Below the pieces are notes generated by a model, which worked only from the letters and a program-made list of their open reading frames with translations, did not search any database and had not been told where the DNA came from. Shown piece by piece: positions 1 to 7,665 of a DNA stretch of 27,897 nucleotides (position 1 is the first letter of the stretch; each line of letters starts with the position of its first letter). The position numbers and the translations under genes are program-made. Source of the DNA: Candidatus Accumulibacter iunctus (GTDB lineage: Bacteria; Pseudomonadota; Gammaproteobacteria; Burkholderiales; Rhodocyclaceae); the NCBI GenBank assembly GCA_002345025.1, contig DDUX01000124.1:1-27897 (forward strand), written 5' to 3'.

Positions 1-58
1 GCTCGCCACCGCGCCGACGGCTGGTGAGCGGGCGTCGGCAAGGCGCAAATTGCACCGC

Positions 59-74
59 TGGCAAGCCCTTTGCA
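59..74 (+). promoter_or_regulatory. Predicted sigma-54 (-24/-12) promoter for the FapA-like gene
   Basis: The sequence TGGCAAGCCCTTTGCA matches the sigma-54 consensus TGGCACG-N4-TTGCA at every fixed position except one (A for C). The invariant GG (60-61) and GC (72-73) are exactly 10 bases apart. Transcription would begin near position 85, about 75 bases before the first ATG of the FapA-like gene. Only 58 bases of upstream sequence are in the window, so an enhancer-binding site cannot be assessed. Confidence 0.6.
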
Positions 75-146
75 GGCTGCTGCCGCCTGACGGAACGTGT
101 TGCCAGCGGCGGTTTCTGGTACGCTAGCTGCAACAGGGAGGTCGAC

Positions 147-185
147 ATGCACGCCGAACGATGTTGCCGCAAACCGGCAAGTTGA
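147..185 (+). CDS. Possible 12-codon leader ORF overlapping the FapA start
   Basis: An ATG at 147 follows a near-perfect Shine-Dalgarno sequence, AGGGAGG (135-141), at a 5-base spacing. It opens a 12-codon frame (MHAERCCRKPAS) that stops at 183-185. The frame overlaps the first ATG of the FapA-like gene (161) in a different register. This is the strongest translation start signal in the region, while the FapA ATG itself has none close by. It could be a leader peptide for translational coupling, or a sign that the true start of the larger gene is misread. No known family matches so short a peptide. Confidence 0.3.
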   Translation: MHAERCCRKPAS

Positions 186-2146
186 CGAGAGGAGGAGGCG
201 CCCGCGTTGCGCCGCAGGGAATTGACCGGGATCTGAGTGCGACCATGCCACAACATCCGGAAAGTGCCATCGGCAACCTTGCCGACCTTGATGACGGGCA
301 GATTGCGCTGTCGCGCTTCATCGTGCAGCGCGAGGGCGGGCTCCATGTGCAGCCCGGCCGACTCGAGGCGGCAACCGAGCTTGCCGACTTCGTCGATCGC
401 GTCATCGCCACCGGCCTCTATTTCCGTGGGCTGGACTATGAGTGCTTCATCTCGCTGCTCTACGGTCACCCGGCGACTCGCGGCCCGGCCTCGCCGGACG
501 AGGTGCTCCTGGCTGCCGACATCACCGCCTTCCGACCCGAGCGCCGCGCGCTGTACAAGGAACTGTTGATCGATGGCGATGAGGCGGCCTACCTCTTCGA
601 GCCACTCTACCTCGAATCACCCGACGGCGAACCAGCGACAGAAACCCGCGTCCGGCTGGACGTCGACGAGTTCATCGCCAGTGCCTGGGCGCAGGGAGTG
701 CGTTTCGGCATTGACGTGGCGGCGGTGGGCGCTGGATTCGACGTCGACAAGGCCGAACGTCGGATCGTCGCCCGCAGCCTGCCCTATGTACCCGGCAAGG
801 ACGCCGAGGTGTGCGAACTGGCACCAGGGCTCCACCGCAACAACGCGCCGCGCCGTCTGCTTGGCGACCGCGTCGATCTGCGCCAGTTCGAGACGCGCTA
901 TCCGCAGGTCGCCGCCGGCCTCCGCCTGGTCAGGAAGAACCCGCGTACGCCGGGCACGGATGGCCGCAATCTTGCCGGGCAGGCACTGCCGCCTCCGCTG
1001 TCCAAGGACTTCGATCTGGCAAGCCTGGCGGGCCCCGGTACCCGGATCAGCCACGAGGACGACGGGGAGTACCTGCTCACGACGGTATGCGGCTTCCTCA
1101 ACATCGACCGGCAGAGCAACCAGTTTTCCATAACCGACAAGATCATCAGCCATGAAGGCGTCAGTGTGCGTACCACGGGCGACCTTCTGCTGACCGGCGA
1201 GGAGTACGAGCAACACGGCGAGATTCAGGAAAAACGCGTCGTCCAGTGCCGCAGCATCACGGCCTACGCCGACGTCTACGGCAGGATCATTTCCACGGGC
1301 GGCCTCGTGCGCCTGCAGAAGAACCTCGTCGGCGGCAGCGCGAGCAACGACGACGGCGACATCGTCGTCGAAGGGATGGCCTCTGGCGCGAGTCTGACTG
1401 CGCTCGCAGGCTGCATCAACGTGAAGCGTGCGGACAACTGCGTCCTGCTCGCCCGTCAGGTGATCGTCGGACAGGCGACCAACTGCAACATCGTTGCCGA
1501 CGAACTGACGATCGAGGTCGCCGAGGCCTGCGCCCTGGCGGCCCAGACGACGCGCCTGGGTAGCTCGCGCGCGCGGCGGGAACTAGACAACGTCCTGCTG
1601 CTGTTGCTGCCCGACCTGAGCGCGTACGACACCAAGCTGAGTAGCCTGCGCGGCAAGCGCGCGGCAACGGACAAGGCGATCGCCGCCCACCGTGCCCGCA
1701 TGGACGTCCTGCGCAACGACAAGGAGGTCGCCAACTACCTGGCGCTCGCGCAGCGGCTGCGCAATCACGAAGCGACGCTGAGCGCCGACCAGCAAGTGGG
1801 CTGGCGAAGGCTGTCGGCGCTGGTCGCACCGACCCTGCGCTCGCTGTCGCAGTTGTCCGAACTTGTAAAGGAACTTGCGACCGAGTCGGAAGCATTCGGC
1901 AAACAGATCGATGCCGTGCTCGCCGCCCGGGAAGAGGCGTGCAGCAAGCTCAACTGCGACATCGCCCGGATCGAGGGAGAAACGCGCGTCAGCGCTCTGC
2001 TGCCGCGACCCGCAGACGTGCCGCTGCACGCCCTGCCGGGCAAGGAACTGAAAGCCCGGCTACGCCGCACCGATGCGGCCACCCGACTGCTGTTCGCCGG
2101 CCATGCGGGCCAGTTCTCGTGGAGTTACCGCAGCCGGCCGGCCTGA
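161..2146 (+). CDS. FapA/DUF342-family protein (flagellar assembly protein A-like)
   Basis: A 661-residue protein recognised as DUF342/FapA. An N-terminal mixed region is followed by a glycine-, valine- and isoleucine-rich stretch (roughly residues 300-470) whose short repeating strands (for example VLLARQVIVGQATNCNIVAD) suggest the FapA right-handed beta-helix. A charged, Leu/Ala/Arg/Glu-rich C-terminal segment (about residues 490-610) looks like a coiled coil. The length is normal for the family. FapA proteins are linked to polar flagellar assembly in some proteobacteria, but no flagellar gene lies in this window, so the role here is open. The start is uncertain: ATG 161 lacks a nearby ribosome-binding site, and ATG 245 is a plausible alternative that would remove 28 poorly structured residues. 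A sigma-54-type promoter lies upstream. The gene converges on cphA, with only 46 bases between the stops and no clear terminator. Confidence 0.85.
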   Translation: MLPQTGKLTRGGGARVAPQGIDRDLSATMPQHPESAIGNLADLDDGQIALSRFIVQREGGLHVQPGRLEAATELADFVDRVIATGLYFRGLDYECFISLLYGHPATRGPASPDEVLLAADITAFRPERRALYKELLIDGDEAAYLFEPLYLESPDGEPATETRVRLDVDEFIASAWAQGVRFGIDVAAVGAGFDVDKAERRIVARSLPYVPGKDAEVCELAPGLHRNNAPRRLLGDRVDLRQFETRYPQVAAGLRLVRKNPRTPGTDGRNLAGQALPPPLSKDFDLASLAGPGTRISHEDDGEYLLTTVCGFLNIDRQSNQFSITDKIISHEGVSVRTTGDLLLTGEEYEQHGEIQEKRVVQCRSITAYADVYGRIISTGGLVRLQKNLVGGSASNDDGDIVVEGMASGASLTALAGCINVKRADNCVLLARQVIVGQATNCNIVADELTIEVAEACALAAQTTRLGSSRARRELDNVLLLLLPDLSAYDTKLSSLRGKRAATDKAIAAHRARMDVLRNDKEVANYLALAQRLRNHEATLSADQQVGWRRLSALVAPTLRSLSQLSELVKELATESEAFGKQIDAVLAAREEACSKLNCDIARIEGETRVSALLPRPADVPLHALPGKELKARLRRTDAATRLLFAGHAGQFSWSYRSRPA

Positions 2147-2192
2147 CGCGCAGCGTGCCTCGGCGGCAGGCGCAGCGCGTGGCGCGCCGCTC

Positions 2193-4775
2193 TTAGCCTT
2201 CGCGCAGACGGCAATTGATGTGCTCGAGTGCTTCTTCGATCTGGTCGATCAGGATCAGGCAGAGATCACCGGCGGCAAGCTCGGCCAGCGCACTGTCGAT
2301 CGCCAGAAACTCGCCACGAATCTCCCGGACGTCCTTGGCTCGCGTCGCCTGCTGCAGACCGTCACGCAACAGCGCCAGCACTTCACCATCGGCACGCCCA
2401 CGCTGGCACTGATCCTGATAGAGAATCACGCGATCGAAGGCGCCACCGAGAATCTCCGTCTGCTGGCGAATGTCCTCGTCACGCCGGTCACCGGCACCGC
2501 TGATGACCACCGAACGCTTGCTGCCCGGCGCTGACGGCATGTTCTCGACGGCATCGACGAGGGCCTGGATGGCGTCCGGATTGTGCCCGTAGTCGGCGAT
2601 CAGCTTCGCCCCGTGGTAGTCAAAGACGTTGAAGCGTCCGGGCGCCGTCTGCACATCGCTGACGAAGCTCGCCAGGCCGCGCTCGATCGTCTGCCAGTCG
2701 AGCCCGAGCGCCCAGGCCGCAGCGATTGACGCCATCGTGTTCTGCACCTGAAAGCCGATGGCGCCGTTCTGCGTCAGGGGGATTCCAGCCATCGCGATGC
2801 GGTGTTCGAGCCCGCCGCCGGAAGCGACGATCGACGCGCCATCACGGTAGACCACCCGCTTGCGCTGCGCGCGATGCGTCGCCATCACGGGATGGTTGCG
2901 GTCGGCGGCAAAAAAGGTCACGCCGCCGGGGCACGATTCGGCCATTCGCGCCACCATCGGGTCGGCGGCGTTGAGTACGGCGACGCCGCGTCCCGGCCTG
3001 ACGTTCTGCACGATCACCCTCTTGACGACCGACAGTTCCTCGACGCTGCTGATGTAGGAAAGCCCGAGGTGATCGCCGAGCCCGATGTTGGTGACGACCG
3101 CCACGTCGCAGCGATCGAAGCCGAGGCCCTCGCGCAGCACGCCGCCACGGGCCGTTTCCAGCACCGCCGCATCGACGCGCGGATGGAAGAGCACGTTGCG
3201 CGCGCTCTTCGGGCCAGAGCAGTCGCCGGTGTCGATCCGCCGCCCCTCGACATAGACGCCGTCGGTCGTCGTCATGCCGATGCGCAGGTTCTGCTGCGCG
3301 AGAATGTGGGCGACCAGGCGAACGGTGGTCGTCTTGCCGTTGGTGCCGGCGACGGCGACCACGGGGATGCGCCCGTCCTCACCGGCGGCGAACATGTTGG
3401 CGATGATCGCCTCGCCGACCGGCCGTCCCTTGCCGAAAGATGGCTGCAGGTGCATGCGCAGGCCCGGCGCGGCGTTGACTTCGACGATGCCGCCGCCCTG
3501 CTCCTCGAGCGGCCGCAAAACGCTGTCGCAGACGACGTCGACACCGGCAATGTCGAGGCCGATGGTCTGTGCCGCGGCAACCGCCTGCGCGGCAAACTCG
3601 GGATGCACATCGTCGGTGACGTCGGTTGCCGTGCCGCCGGTGGACAGATTGGCGTTGTTGCGCAGGACGACCCGCTTGCCCCGCGGCGGCACCGATTCGG
3701 GAGTCAGCCCAGCCTTCGTCAGGCGGGCGATCGCCAGATCGTCGAGACGGATCCGCGTCAGGGACGTCGCGTGCCCATCGCTGCGACGCGGATCGCTGTT
3801 GACCCGCTCGACGAGCTGGCGCACGGTGTGCGAGCCATCGCCGATGACGAGCGGCGGATCGCGTCGGGCAGCGGCAACCATCCTGTCGCCGACCACCAGC
3901 AGGCGGTAGTCGTGGCCGGGAAGGAAGCGCTCGACCAGCACCTCGTCGCTGATCGCGCAGGCAATCTCGTAGGCGGCCTCGATCTCGTCGCGGCGCGTCA
4001 GGTTGACCGCCACGCCCTTGCCCTGGTTGCCATCCTGCGGCTTGACGACGACCGGCCCACCGATCTCGCTGGCGGCAGCCCAGGCATCGTCGGCGCTGAG
4101 AACCGGCCGGCCGACGGGCACCGGCACGCCGGCGGCATGCAGCAGGACCTTGCTCAGTTCCTTGTCCTGGGCAATCGATTCGGCAACGGCGCTGGTCAGA
4201 TCGGTTTCCGCCGCCTGAATCCGGCGCTGCCGGCTGCCCCAGCCGAACTGCACCATGCTGCCTTCGGTGAGCCGGCGATACGGTATGTTGCGCGCCACCG
4301 CAGCATAGACGATGGCGCCGGTGCTCGGCCCAAGGCGCACCTCCTCGTCGAGTTCGCGCAGCCGTTGCAACGCGGTGTCGAGCTCGAAGGGGCGGTCCTC
4401 GGCGGCAGCCCGGCAGAGTTCCTCGGCCAGCTCGAAGGCGAGGCGGCCAACCGCCTCTTCGCTGTATTCGACGACAACCTGGTAGGTGCCGGCTTCGACA
4501 GTCTCGGCCGTCCGGCTGAAGGTAACGGGGCAGCCAGCCTGTGCCTGCAGACCGAGGGCAGCGAACTCAAGCGCCTGTGCCATCGATACCGCCTCGTCGT
4601 GCCCCAGTGGCCGCAGCATGTCCAGCTCGGGAAAGCGCTCGCGCAGGCGGTTCTCGAAAGCCGGCATGTCGTCGATGTTGCGCTCACCCTCGGCGCAATG
4701 AACGACCGCCTCGATCGCCGTATGCCGGCTCCAGAGGTTGGGACCGCGCAGGGCGCGGAGACGCGAGACTTCCAT
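2193..4775 (-). CDS. cphA: Cyanophycin synthetase (full length)
   Basis: An 860-residue cyanophycin synthetase, which uses ATP to add Asp to the backbone and Arg to the side chains of the storage polymer multi-L-arginyl-poly-L-aspartate. Seen in order: an N-terminal domain starting MEVSRLRALRGPNLWS; an ATP-grasp domain with the glycine-rich loop KPQDGNQGKG (about 245-254); and a Mur-ligase-like domain with the P-loop GTNGKTT (477-483) and a complete C-terminal lobe containing GRFNVFDYHG and ADYGHNPDA (about 713-735). Length and motifs match betaproteobacterial CphA. The ATG at 4775 has a good Shine-Dalgarno sequence (GGAAGGGA) 7 bases upstream. It lies 81 bases behind the paralogue CphA' on the same strand, so co-transcription is likely. 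No cyanophycinase or isoaspartyl dipeptidase gene is in the window, so degradation must be encoded elsewhere. Confidence 0.96.
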   Translation of the reverse strand: MEVSRLRALRGPNLWSRHTAIEAVVHCAEGERNIDDMPAFENRLRERFPELDMLRPLGHDEAVSMAQALEFAALGLQAQAGCPVTFSRTAETVEAGTYQVVVEYSEEAVGRLAFELAEELCRAAAEDRPFELDTALQRLRELDEEVRLGPSTGAIVYAAVARNIPYRRLTEGSMVQFGWGSRQRRIQAAETDLTSAVAESIAQDKELSKVLLHAAGVPVPVGRPVLSADDAWAAASEIGGPVVVKPQDGNQGKGVAVNLTRRDEIEAAYEIACAISDEVLVERFLPGHDYRLLVVGDRMVAAARRDPPLVIGDGSHTVRQLVERVNSDPRRSDGHATSLTRIRLDDLAIARLTKAGLTPESVPPRGKRVVLRNNANLSTGGTATDVTDDVHPEFAAQAVAAAQTIGLDIAGVDVVCDSVLRPLEEQGGGIVEVNAAPGLRMHLQPSFGKGRPVGEAIIANMFAAGEDGRIPVVAVAGTNGKTTTVRLVAHILAQQNLRIGMTTTDGVYVEGRRIDTGDCSGPKSARNVLFHPRVDAAVLETARGGVLREGLGFDRCDVAVVTNIGLGDHLGLSYISSVEELSVVKRVIVQNVRPGRGVAVLNAADPMVARMAESCPGGVTFFAADRNHPVMATHRAQRKRVVYRDGASIVASGGGLEHRIAMAGIPLTQNGAIGFQVQNTMASIAAAWALGLDWQTIERGLASFVSDVQTAPGRFNVFDYHGAKLIADYGHNPDAIQALVDAVENMPSAPGSKRSVVISGAGDRRDEDIRQQTEILGGAFDRVILYQDQCQRGRADGEVLALLRDGLQQATRAKDVREIRGEFLAIDSALAELAAGDLCLILIDQIEEALEHINCRLREG

Positions 4776-4856
4776 GAATGATTCCCTTCCAGAAATTGCC
4801 TGTCAAAGCCGCCGCCGCTGCAGCGTACCGCGTGCCCGCCGTGTCATCGCCACTGG

Positions 4857-7028
4857 TCAGCCGTTCGCCGCGGTCTCAAGAGCGGTACGGATGATCTCTG
4901 AACCGATGCCGAGAGCCCAGGCAGCAGCAGCCGCCGCCAGGACGTTATCCACCTGCGAGGCGATGCGCCCGCCGTCGGTGAGCGGAATCGCCCGCAGGCT
5001 GGTGATCGCCGTCTCTTGCTCGCTGCTGCCCAGCACCACCTCGCCAGCGCGCACGAACACGGCCCGTCCACCGCGTGCGCGATGCTCGACGACGGCCGGC
5101 AGGGCGGCGTCGGTGGCAAAGAAGATCACTTCGCCGTCACACAACGCCGCCATGTCGACGAGCATCGGCTGACTGGCATCGAGAACCGCCGCGCCGCCCG
5201 GCAGGACGACGTCCACCTGCGTGCGGAAGACGTTGAATAGCTGCTCGGCAGTGCTCAGGTCGTGACGACCGAAGTGGCGCTCGGCCTCGACGTTGGTCAG
5301 GATGCCGACCTGGCAGCGATCGTAGGCGAGGCCCTCGGTGATGATGCTGTCACAGCCATTCTCGACGATGGCGGTTTCCACGGTCCGGTTCATCAGGATG
5401 CGGTTGGCCGAGCCCCAGTTGGCGGAATCGCCGGCATCGATGCAGCGGCGGCCGACGAACAGGCCGCTGCTGCACGCCAGCCCGGTGTTCCTGCCGCTGA
5501 GGCCGACGATGCCGGCGAGCAGGCGGGCAACGGTGGTCTTGCCGCGGCTGCCGCTGATACCAACGACCGGGATGCGACCGTCGTCCCCGTCGGGAAACAG
5601 TTCGTCGACGATAGCCCGCCCAACCGGACGCGGCTGGCCATTCGCCGGCTTGAGATGCATCAGCAGACCGGGACCGGCATTGACCTCGACGATGGCGCCG
5701 CGCTGCTCGTCGAGCGGGCGCGAAATGTCCTCGCAGACGAGGTCGACGCCACAGATGTCGAGGCCGACGATGCGCGCGGCGAGCGCGACCGTCGCCGCCG
5801 TCTCCGGATGGACGAGGTCGGTGACATCGTCGGTATGGTTGCCGCTGCGCACGATCAGCACTTCGCGACCGGCCTCTGGCACCGAGTCGGGAGCGAAGCC
5901 CTGGCGTGCCACCTCGAGGCGGGCAACCGGGTTCTCGGCGAGCAGGATGACATCAAGCGGAAACTCCTCGGCGGCGCCGCGCCGTGGATCGGAGTTGATC
6001 TGCAGGTCGATCAGTTCGTCGATCGTCGACCGGCCGTCGCCGACCACCGTTGCCGTCTCGCCGCGAGCAGCAGCGGCGAGCTTGCCGCCGATCACCAGCA
6101 AGCGGTGCTCGGAGCCGCGCACGTAGCGCTCGACGATGACTCCGCTGCCCTCGTCGACGGCCGCCGCGTAGGCCGATTCCACTTCCGCGCGCGACATCAG
6201 GTTGGTGAACACGCCGCGTGCGTGGTTGCCGTCGGACGGCTTGACGACCACCGGCAGCCCGATGTCCTCGGCGGCATCCCAGGCGTCGGCGGCGCTCTCC
6301 ACCAGACGGCCTTCGGGGACCGGCACGCCACAGGAGGCGAGCAGGGTCTTCGCCAGGTCCTTGTCGCGCGAGATGCCCTCGGCAATGGCGCTCGTCCGGT
6401 CGCTCTCGGCCGTCCAGATGCGCCGGCTGCGGGCGCCGTAGCCGAGCTGCACCAGGTTGCCCGTCGGCAACAGGCGGATGAACGGTATCCGCCGGTCCTT
6501 GGCGGTCGCCGCCTCGACGATGCAGCCGGTGCTCGGGCCGAGCAGCCGGCGCTCGGCGAGATCGGCAAGGCGCTCGACGGCGCCGGCGACATCGAAGGCC
6601 TCGTCGCGGATCGCCGCCAGCAGCAGTTCACGGCCGGCGTACAGGCAGCTGCGCGTGACTTCCTCATGCCAGGCGCGGACCACCACCTTGTACACACCGC
6701 GCGTCGAGGTCTCCCTCGCCTTGCCGAAGCCGCCGGGCATGCCGGCGAGATTCTGCAGCTCGAGCGTCACGTGCTCGAGGATGTGGGCCGGCCAGGTGCC
6801 TTCCTGCAGCCGCCGCAGGAAGCCGCCCGGCTCGCCGTAGCTGCAGCGGTGCTCCGCCAGCGAGGGCAGAAAGCCGGCCAGCCGCTCCGGAAAGCCGGGA
6901 ATCGTGTTCGAAGGAAAGTCCTCCAGATCGCCGATGTCGACCAGCGCTTCGATCACCGGACGGTAGGTCCAGATGTTCGGCCCGCGCAGGTAGCGGATTT
7001 CGAGAAACTTGATGTCTTTGCTTTTCAT
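4857..7028 (-). CDS. Short cyanophycin synthetase paralogue (CphA'-like)
   Basis: A 723-residue homologue of the downstream CphA. The ATG at 7028 (MKSKDIKFLEIRYLRGPNIW) aligns with the CphA N-terminus; a longer frame from a TTG at 7073 would add 15 unconserved residues. It keeps an EHVTLELQNLAG-type N-domain motif (about 85-96) that the neighbouring CphA lacks, an ATP-grasp loop (KPSDGNHARG, about 263-272) and a Mur-type P-loop GSRGKTT (493-499). It ends at the point where CphA continues for roughly 165 more residues, so the Mur-ligase C-terminal lobe is missing. Paired long and short synthetases are known in betaproteobacteria such as Cupriavidus, where the second is called cphA'. Whether this one is catalytic, regulatory or part of a hetero-oligomer cannot be told from sequence. 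The clean stop and intact frame argue against recent decay. Confidence 0.9.
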   Translation of the reverse strand: MKSKDIKFLEIRYLRGPNIWTYRPVIEALVDIGDLEDFPSNTIPGFPERLAGFLPSLAEHRCSYGEPGGFLRRLQEGTWPAHILEHVTLELQNLAGMPGGFGKARETSTRGVYKVVVRAWHEEVTRSCLYAGRELLLAAIRDEAFDVAGAVERLADLAERRLLGPSTGCIVEAATAKDRRIPFIRLLPTGNLVQLGYGARSRRIWTAESDRTSAIAEGISRDKDLAKTLLASCGVPVPEGRLVESAADAWDAAEDIGLPVVVKPSDGNHARGVFTNLMSRAEVESAYAAAVDEGSGVIVERYVRGSEHRLLVIGGKLAAAARGETATVVGDGRSTIDELIDLQINSDPRRGAAEEFPLDVILLAENPVARLEVARQGFAPDSVPEAGREVLIVRSGNHTDDVTDLVHPETAATVALAARIVGLDICGVDLVCEDISRPLDEQRGAIVEVNAGPGLLMHLKPANGQPRPVGRAIVDELFPDGDDGRIPVVGISGSRGKTTVARLLAGIVGLSGRNTGLACSSGLFVGRRCIDAGDSANWGSANRILMNRTVETAIVENGCDSIITEGLAYDRCQVGILTNVEAERHFGRHDLSTAEQLFNVFRTQVDVVLPGGAAVLDASQPMLVDMAALCDGEVIFFATDAALPAVVEHRARGGRAVFVRAGEVVLGSSEQETAITSLRAIPLTDGGRIASQVDNVLAAAAAAWALGIGSEIIRTALETAANG

Positions 7029-7191
7029 GACCTCGGCCCACGGACGAAAGGGTTGGCGCGCGCTGGCGCGCAAGGAACGGCAGGCGGGAGCGCCGGACTG
7101 TCGCGCCGGTACGATCTGTCGGACACCGCCGCATTAACGCGGCACGAAGCAATCGGCTGACCCACGGCGCCGGCGATTGGCATCGGCCGGC

Positions 7192-7665
7192 TCACAGGAA
7201 GCGGTCGAGAATCCGTCGGCTGTTCTGATCGAGCGCATTGCGGTCGCGGATCAGGAACTGGATGCCGTGACTGTCTGCGATCAGGAGAGCCGGTGATGCC
7301 AGGCGACGGATGTCCTCCTCGCCCTTGAGGACGAAGCTCGTCGGACCACGATCGGTCTCGACCTCCCAGGTGCTCGGCGTCACAAAGCTGCCGACACCGA
7401 CGATGCGCTCGATCACGGGCATGAATTCACGCCCCGCCAGTTCGTCCTCGAGCAACTGCCGCAGGTCGTCCGGCAGGCTGTCGAGGCGGTCGATCCAGGC
7501 CAGTTCGTGGCCGTAGGGATCGACCAGCGCGAGGCCGTCGTCGGAGGCGGTGATCGGAAAGGCGCGCACCGGCACGACGCCATCATGGCTTTCGCCATCG
7601 GCGTCGGTCAGCTCGAGCCGGCCAAAGGAATTGCGACGCAGCTGGTAATCCGGGCGGACCTTCAT
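7192..7665 (-). CDS. DUF1854 family protein linked to cyanophycin metabolism
   Basis: A 157-residue soluble protein with no signal peptide or membrane segment. It has the compact acidic make-up of DUF1854 proteins and conserved-looking stretches such as PVRAFPITASDDGLALVDP near residues 31-49. Its ATG overlaps the stop of the upstream ABC transporter gene (ATGA at 7662-7665), which implies translational coupling. DUF1854 proteins are repeatedly found beside an ABC transporter and cphA in cyanophycin loci, which supports the family call; their biochemical role is not established to my knowledge. The coupling suggests a partner or accessory subunit of the transporter. A 163-base gap separates it from CphA', so cphA'/cphA could have an additional promoter, though I could not identify a convincing one. 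Confidence 0.8.
   Translation of the reverse strand: MKVRPDYQLRRNSFGRLELTDADGESHDGVVPVRAFPITASDDGLALVDPYGHELAWIDRLDSLPDDLRQLLEDELAGREFMPVIERIVGVGSFVTPSTWEVETDRGPTSFVLKGEEDIRRLASPALLIADSHGIQFLIRDRNALDQNSRRILDRFL

Noticed and set aside
2802..7160. Two long plus-strand open frames (about 659 and 632 codons) opposite cphA and cphA'
   Set aside because: Both are antisense to conserved synthetase motifs and have only low-complexity translations.
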